The notes under the pieces: model-generated
Database searches by the model: none
What the model was told of the DNA's origin: nothing
What the model saw: the letters and a program-made list of their open reading frames with translations, nothing else
Translations under genes and position numbers: made by a program
Assembly (NCBI GenBank): GCA_910578885.1
Contig: CAJTSH010000011.1
Span: 1-64,000 of the forward strand
Direction: 5' to 3'
Length of the DNA stretch: 64,000 nt
Source of the DNA: an uncultured Lachnospiraceae bacterium
GTDB lineage: Bacteria; Bacillota; Clostridia; Lachnospirales; Lachnospiraceae
Shown: positions 59,770-64,000 of the stretch, piece after piece
Numbering within the stretch: position 1 is the stretch's first letter
How the letters are laid out: each line of letters starts with the position of its first letter

Positions 59770-60027
59770 ATGGAAAGAGTAGAATTTATAGATCCGGATA
59801 CGGGACAGTGTACGGAATTTTATGTGTTGGAGCAGACAACCATCGGTGGAAGTAACTATCTGATGGTAACCTTGGATGAAGATGGGGATTCCGATGCGTT
59901 TATTTTAAAAGAGCTTGCAGGAGACGATTCACAGACCACCTACGAAATGGTGGATGAGGATAAAGAATTAGAAGCAATTGCCAAAGTTTTTGCAGAATTG
60001 ATGGAGGATGTTGATATCGAATTCTAG
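59770..60027 (+). CDS. DUF1292 family protein
   Basis: The 85-residue acidic protein matches DUF1292 (B. subtilis YrzB family): short strands VEFIDPDTGQ, YLMVTLDEDG, AFILKEL and a helical tail. Function is unknown. I choose ATG 59770 (MERVEF), as GGAGG lies 5 bp upstream; an ATG 12 bp earlier has none. In relatives it sits directly after ruvX; here the 52-bp repeat array separates them. A promoter for it was not clearly seen. Confidence 0.85.
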   Translation: MERVEFIDPDTGQCTEFYVLEQTTIGGSNYLMVTLDEDGDSDAFILKELAGDDSQTTYEMVDEDKELEAIAKVFAELMEDVDIEF

Positions 60028-60110
60028 CAGAAGATTTGTGATTGCGGAAAGTAAAAGAAACCGTTCTTGGTGGAAGGGATGGTATCGTGCGGAAACAGCA
60101 GTTTGGATCA

Positions 60111-60239
60111 GGACTTTGCACTTCGCTGCAAAGTCCGTAAGAATGTGTAAATCCAATCAAGAGGAATCCGGCTCTTTGCCGAAGGCAAACTTTAAATGAG
60201 TCGGATTCAGTAACAGTTCAGCCTTTGATGAACTGTTAC
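60111..60239 (+). other. Three stacked hairpins in the RNase J leader
   Basis: Three stems follow each other: GGACTTTGCA/TGCAAAGTCC (60111-60136); a two-tier one, GAATCCGGCTC/GAGTCGGATTC with TTTGCC-GAA-GGCAAA inside (60164-60208); and GTAACAGTTCA/TGAACTGTTAC (60210-60239). None has a T-run, so they are not ordinary terminators. The block is flanked by the direct repeat CGTGCGGAAA (60086-60095 and 60239-60248). The ribosome site of the RNase J gene lies 18 bp beyond. Confidence 0.7.
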
Positions 60240-60268
60240 GTGCGGAAAAAATAGTTGGAGGTGTAGAA

Positions 60269-61933
60269 TTGAAAAAAAAATCAAAATCAAAATTGAAAAT
60301 CATTCCTCTCGGTGGTTTGGAACAGATAGGAATGAATATTACTGCCTTTGAATACGAAGACAGTATTATTGTTGTGGATTGCGGTTTGTCATTTCCGGAG
60401 GATGATATGTACGGAATTGATCTGGTAATCCCAGATGTCACATATTTAAGAAATAATCTCAGCAAGGTGAAGGGATTTTTTATTACACATGGGCATGAGG
60501 ATCATATTGGTGCAATTCCCTATGTGTTAAAGGAAATCAACGTTCCGATTTATGCGACTAAGCTGACGAATGGAATTATTGAACATAAATTGGAAGAGCA
60601 TAAGATGCTTTCGAAGGTAAAAAGAAAAGTTGTTAAATATGGGCAGCATATTAATCTGGGCTGTTTTCGGGTGGAATTTATCCGTACAAACCACAGTATT
60701 CAGGATGCGGCGGCACTTGCTATCTATTCGCCGGCAGGCACTGTTGTACACACAGGAGATTTCAAGGTGGATTATACGCCGGTATTCGGCGATGCAATAG
60801 ATCTGCAGCGTTTTGGTGAAATCGGAAAGAAGGGCGTGCTTGCGTTGATGTGTGACAGTACCAATGCAGAGCGTCCGGGCTTTACAATGTCGGAAAAGAC
60901 CGTGGGAAAGACGTTTGACAATATTTTTGCAGAACACAAGAATAGCAGAATTATTGTTGCTACTTTTGCGTCTAATGTAGACAGGGTGCAGCAGATTATG
61001 AATTCCGCTGCAAAATTTGGCAGAAAAGTGGTGATTGAAGGACGCAGCATGGTGACAATCATACAGATTGCATCGGAATTGGGATACCTTACGATACCAG
61101 AGAATACGCTGATTGATATCGAAATGTTAAAGGATTATCCGGATGAGCAGACTGTTTTGATTACAACGGGAAGCCAGGGAGAGTCAATGGCGGCATTGTC
61201 CCGAATGGCATCGGGCATGCACAGGAAGGTTGACATTAAGCCGGGGGATACGATAATTTTCAGCTCAAACCCGATTCCCGGCAATGAGAAGGCAGTTACC
61301 CGTGTGATAAATGAGCTTTCCATGAAGGGAGCAGAGGTCATTTTTCAGGATGTGCATGTTTCCGGGCATGCATGCAGGGAGGATATCAAGCTGATTTATT
61401 CTTTGGTGCATCCCAAGTATTCGATTCCGATACATGGAGAATTTAAGCATCGGAAAGCGCAGGCGCAGATTGCGCTGGAGCTTGGCATTGAGAAAGAAAA
61501 TGTCTTTATGATACAATCGGGAGACGTGCTGGAATTGGATGAGGATTCTGCGGCGGTGACAGGTCAGGTTCCGGTAGGTGACGTCATGGTAGACGGTCTT
61601 GGCGTCGGAGATGTTGGAAATATTGTTCTGCGTGACAGGCAGAGACTGGCAGAGGAAGGAATCATCGTTGTCGTTCTTACGTTAGAGGGCGGCAGCGGAA
61701 GAGTTCTGGCTGGTCCGGATCTCGTATCGCGGGGATTCGTATATGTCAGGGGAGCGGAAAGCCTGATGGACGAAGCGAAGTCAGTGCTGGAGAATACGGT
61801 GGAATACTGTATGGATAATAATATTGTTGACTGGAGTAAAATTAAGACAGAGATTAAAGACGCTCTGGGTGAATTCGTTTGGAGAGAAACGAAGAGAAGA
61901 CCGATGATTATGCCGGTTATTATGGAGGTATAG
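60269..61933 (+). CDS. rnj: Ribonuclease J
   Basis: The 554-residue metallo-beta-lactamase/beta-CASP nuclease degrades and matures RNA with 5'-3' exo- and endonuclease activity. Zinc ligands are in THGHEDHIGA (about residues 74-83), with HTGDFKVDYTP and VHVSGHACREDIKL further on, and the phosphate-binding loop is near SQGESMAAL. It starts with TTG at 60269, GGAGG 7 bp upstream. A structured leader precedes it. A YlbF-family gene follows 7 bp later, suggesting joint work in RNA turnover. Confidence 0.95.
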   Translation: MKKKSKSKLKIIPLGGLEQIGMNITAFEYEDSIIVVDCGLSFPEDDMYGIDLVIPDVTYLRNNLSKVKGFFITHGHEDHIGAIPYVLKEINVPIYATKLTNGIIEHKLEEHKMLSKVKRKVVKYGQHINLGCFRVEFIRTNHSIQDAAALAIYSPAGTVVHTGDFKVDYTPVFGDAIDLQRFGEIGKKGVLALMCDSTNAERPGFTMSEKTVGKTFDNIFAEHKNSRIIVATFASNVDRVQQIMNSAAKFGRKVVIEGRSMVTIIQIASELGYLTIPENTLIDIEMLKDYPDEQTVLITTGSQGESMAALSRMASGMHRKVDIKPGDTIIFSSNPIPGNEKAVTRVINELSMKGAEVIFQDVHVSGHACREDIKLIYSLVHPKYSIPIHGEFKHRKAQAQIALELGIEKENVFMIQSGDVLELDEDSAAVTGQVPVGDVMVDGLGVGDVGNIVLRDRQRLAEEGIIVVVLTLEGGSGRVLAGPDLVSRGFVYVRGAESLMDEAKSVLENTVEYCMDNNIVDWSKIKTEIKDALGEFVWRETKRRPMIMPVIMEV

Positions 61934-61940
61934 GGGATAG

Positions 61941-62282
61941 ATGAATGAAATGAACACGGCACTGAATGAGCTGGTGCAGGCGATAAAGGATGGTCAGGAA
62001 TACAAGCGCTATCAGTTGGTAAGGGAGGAACTGCATAAAGAACCGGAGCTTGAGCGTAAGGTTCATGAATTTCGTAAGAAAAATTTCCAGATACAAAACA
62101 GCGGTAACGTTAATCTTTTTGACGAGGTGGACCGGTTGGAGCAGGAGAATACAGAGCTTCGCAGGAAGCCTATCGTGGAAGAGTATCTTTCGGCAGAGCT
62201 TGCCTTTTGCCGTATTGTTCAGCGGGTTAACTGGATATTGATTGAGCAGTTGGATTTCGACCTTGGTTTTGGAAACGAGTAG
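61941..62282 (+). CDS. YlbF family regulator
   Basis: The 113-residue all-helical protein matches the YlbF/YmcA family (LNELVQAIKDGQEYKRYQLVREEL, then EVDRLEQENTELRRKPIVEEYLSAELAFCRIVQRV). In B. subtilis YlbF, YmcA and YaaT form a complex that guides RNase Y and promotes competence, sporulation and biofilm growth. Adjacency to RNase J supports an RNA-decay role here. The ATG at 61941 has GGAGG somewhat far (12 bp) and GGGGA nearer. Confidence 0.88.
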   Translation: MNEMNTALNELVQAIKDGQEYKRYQLVREELHKEPELERKVHEFRKKNFQIQNSGNVNLFDEVDRLEQENTELRRKPIVEEYLSAELAFCRIVQRVNWILIEQLDFDLGFGNE

Positions 62283-62299
62283 GATGAAGGAGTAGAAGG

Positions 62300-62740
62300 A
62301 TGAGTGCTAGAAAAGTCGTCATGCGGGTGGTGAGTATCAGCTTTTCCATTCTGGTCATTGTACTGGTCATATTTGCATTGGCTAAATTGGGAGAGTACGC
62401 CTATCAATTCGGCTACCGGGTATTTACAGAGGAGCCTATTAGTACAGAGGAGGGCAGTGATGTAATCGTCCGGATTGAGAATGACATGGATGAGGTGGAT
62501 ATCGGAAATTTGCTTGAGGAAAAGGGGCTCGTCCGGGACGGGACTCTGTTTCTGGCTCAGTTAAAGCTGTCTTCCTATAGCAATAAGCTAAAACCGGGCG
62601 TTTATACGTTGAATACTTCCATGACTGCAAAAGAAATGATGCAGGTGATGTCTCCTGCCGAGAAGGAGACCGAGACAGAGGGAGTAAAACAGAGTGAGCG
62701 TAAGCAGGAGACAGAATCTGAGTCTGGGACAGAGAGGTGA
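62300..62740 (+). CDS. Short MltG-like membrane protein lacking the catalytic domain
   Basis: The 146-residue protein has one membrane span (about 9-32) and a LysM-like region shared with the N-terminus of MltG/YceG (VIVRIENDMDEVDIGNLLEEKGLVRDG, then KLKPGVYTLNTSMTAKEMMQVM, in separate motifs). It ends in an acidic, Glu/Thr/Ser-rich tail. The ~200-residue lytic transglycosylase domain with its catalytic Glu is absent, and no frameshifted remnant follows because the next gene overlaps the stop by 4 bp. It occupies the place of yrrL (mltG) before yrrM in Bacillus. It is probably a reduced, non-enzymatic form. Confidence 0.75.
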   Translation: MSARKVVMRVVSISFSILVIVLVIFALAKLGEYAYQFGYRVFTEEPISTEEGSDVIVRIENDMDEVDIGNLLEEKGLVRDGTLFLAQLKLSSYSNKLKPGVYTLNTSMTAKEMMQVMSPAEKETETEGVKQSERKQETESESGTER

Positions 62741-63411
62741 CAACTGTGATTGTTGACGAAAGACTGGTAACTTATATCAATTCTTTGAATCAGGGAAATA
62801 CAGAGATTTTAAATCAAATAGAACAGGAAGCGATGCAAGGGGAGATTCCAATCATCCGCAAGGATATGCAGAGCTTTCTGAAAGTATTGCTGGCTTTGTA
62901 TAGGCCAGCAAAAATTTTAGAAGTAGGAACGGCGGTCGGTTTTTCAGCGATTCTTATGGCTGAATATAATCCGGCGGATTGCAGGATTACTACGATAGAG
63001 AACTATGAGAAACGGATTCCGTTGGCATTGGAAAATTTTCGCAGGGCGGGAAAAGAAGAGCAGATTATCCTGCAAAAGGGAGATGCTACGCAGCTTTTAG
63101 CGGACATGGACGGAGAGTATGATTTTATTTTTATGGATGCTGCGAAAGGACAATATATCAATTTTCTGCCAGATGTGCTTCGGCTTTTAAAAGCGGGAGG
63201 AGTACTGGTATCAGATAATGTTCTTCAAGACGGTGATATTATTGAGTCCCATTATGCGGTAACCAGAAGGAATCGGACGATTCATAAGCGGATGCGGGAG
63301 TATCTCTATGAACTGACACATCATGAGAATTTAGTGACATCTATACTTCCGGTGGGAGATGGAATTACGGTGAGTGTGAAACGCGGAACAGCACTGGAAA
63401 AGGATGGTTGA
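62737..63411 (+). CDS. SAM-dependent O-methyltransferase (YrrM-like)
   Basis: The 224-residue class I methyltransferase has motif I ILEVGTAVGFSAILMAEY (about residues 65-82), the acidic end of strand 2 in ITTIENYEKR, and the metal/catalytic region DFIFMDAAKGQY, as in caffeoyl-CoA/catechol-type O-methyltransferases. YrrM of B. subtilis (TrmR) methylates 5-hydroxyuridine in tRNA wobble positions; a similar role (making mo5U) is likely here. GTG at 62737 overlaps the preceding stop. U32 peptidase-family genes normally follow it, as here. Confidence 0.9.
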   Translation: MTTVIVDERLVTYINSLNQGNTEILNQIEQEAMQGEIPIIRKDMQSFLKVLLALYRPAKILEVGTAVGFSAILMAEYNPADCRITTIENYEKRIPLALENFRRAGKEEQIILQKGDATQLLADMDGEYDFIFMDAAKGQYINFLPDVLRLLKAGGVLVSDNVLQDGDIIESHYAVTRRNRTIHKRMREYLYELTHHENLVTSILPVGDGITVSVKRGTALEKDG

Positions 63412-63482
63412 TTGTAGTATAATGATAAAAAACTGGAAAAGAGAAGAAATTTTTTTCTCTTTGGCAATAGCGAGGGCAGAAG

Positions 63483-64000
63483 ATGAGACATCTGGAATTA
63501 CTGATACCGGCAAGCAGCCTGGAAGTATTGAAAATAGCTGTTATTTATGGAGCGGATGCGGTGTACATTGGCGGGGAGGCATTCGGGCTTAGAGCGAAAG
63601 CGAAGAATTTTTCTATGGAAGAAATTGCGGAAGGAATTTCCTTTGCGCATGCGCATGGGGCAAAGGTGTATATTACGGCGAATATTTTAGCCCATAATGA
63701 AGATCTGGAAGGTGTGCGGGCATATTTTAAAGAGTTGAAGGAAGTGAAACCGGATGCACTGATTATTTCCGATCCGGGTATATTTGCCATAGCAAAGGAG
63801 GTCTGCCCGGAAATTGAGCGTCATGTCAGCACGCAGGCAAATAATACAAATTACGGAACGTATCAATTCTGGTGGGCGCAGGGCGCTGCCAGAGTGGTAT
63901 CGGCGCGGGAACTTTCGCTGCAGGAAATTAAAGAGATTCGGGACAATATTCCCGAGGAGATGGAGATAGAGACATTTATTCACGGGGCAATGTGCATTTC
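63483..64000 (+). CDS. U32 family peptidase-like protein (partial, runs off the window)
   Basis: The open frame from ATG 63483 reaches the window end without a stop (172 codons). It matches the U32 family N-terminus: ELLIPASSLEVLKIAVIYGADAVYIGG, AKNFSMEEIAEGISFAHAHG, ISDPGIFAIAKEV and HVSTQANNTN, each as a separate motif. In many bacteria these proteins (TrhP type) take part in hydroxylating tRNA uridine-34, the substrate of the TrmR methyltransferase encoded just upstream. A GAGGG site lies 6 bp before the ATG. The C-terminal half and zinc/cluster cysteines lie beyond the window. Confidence 0.9.
   Translation, partial: MRHLELLIPASSLEVLKIAVIYGADAVYIGGEAFGLRAKAKNFSMEEIAEGISFAHAHGAKVYITANILAHNEDLEGVRAYFKELKEVKPDALIISDPGIFAIAKEVCPEIERHVSTQANNTNYGTYQFWWAQGAARVVSARELSLQEIKEIRDNIPEEMEIETFIHGAMCI

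Overview
The window is chromosomal DNA of an anaerobic, spore-forming member of the Clostridia. Family Lachnospiraceae is the best guess, inferred from gene content and gene order; no rRNA is present to place it better. Spore genes (gpr, spoIIP), an [FeFe]-hydrogenase-like protein, a dehydratase-activase giant protein, CIRCE-controlled heat-shock genes and strong A+G-rich Shine-Dalgarno sites all fit. No tRNA, rRNA, prophage, intact transposase or CRISPR array was seen.

1-9 kb is accessory in character. It holds htpG behind its own CIRCE site, an alpha/beta-hydrolase remnant, a GyrI-like protein, an orphan AraC-type response regulator, a decapitated MazE-type antitoxin without toxin, a secreted leucine-rich-repeat/Ig-like surface protein, and a divergent secreted GH64 beta-1,3-glucanase with two carbohydrate-binding modules. 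9-19 kb carries a 1423-residue dehydratase-activase-like protein, a catalytically unlikely rhomboid-fold membrane protein with a zinc-finger tail, glnS, a DUF2225 protein and a MocR-type regulator. 18.7-25.4 kb is an arginine locus: argG diverges from argC-GNAT-argJ-argB-argD across a 420-bp control region with ARG-box-like sites over or next to both promoters.

25.5-58.6 kb follows the order known from Bacillus subtilis (comEA, comEC, holA, rpsT, gpr, spoIIP, lepA, hemW, hrcA-grpE-dnaK-dnaJ, prmA, rsmE, mtaB), but almost every junction is opened by extra genes: a two-component system plus GerMN lipoprotein inside the com genes; MATE/LysR/ABC-remnant after holA; an MBOAT-SGNH acyl-transfer pair after spoIIP; a small XRE regulator before hrcA; a reversed-layout J-domain protein, a Fic protein and a hydrogenase-like protein after dnaJ; cysteine desulfurase-thiI and an HPr-like protein lacking the active histidine before mtaB.

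58.6-64 kb matches the B. subtilis yrzL-yrrK-yrzB and yrrL-yrrM-yrrN/O neighbourhoods (IreB family, ruvX, DUF1292, short MltG-like protein, O-methyltransferase, U32 peptidase cut by the window end), with RNase J and a YlbF-family protein inserted. The ruvX-DUF1292 gap contains a 52-bp tandem repeat of six full and one partial copies, and the RNase J leader contains three stacked hairpins. These, a 118-nt four-way-junction element between argC and the GNAT gene, the histidine-less HPr, the variant hydrogenase motifs and the com-embedded signalling cassette are the least explained parts. I see no single complete new defence or mobile system.
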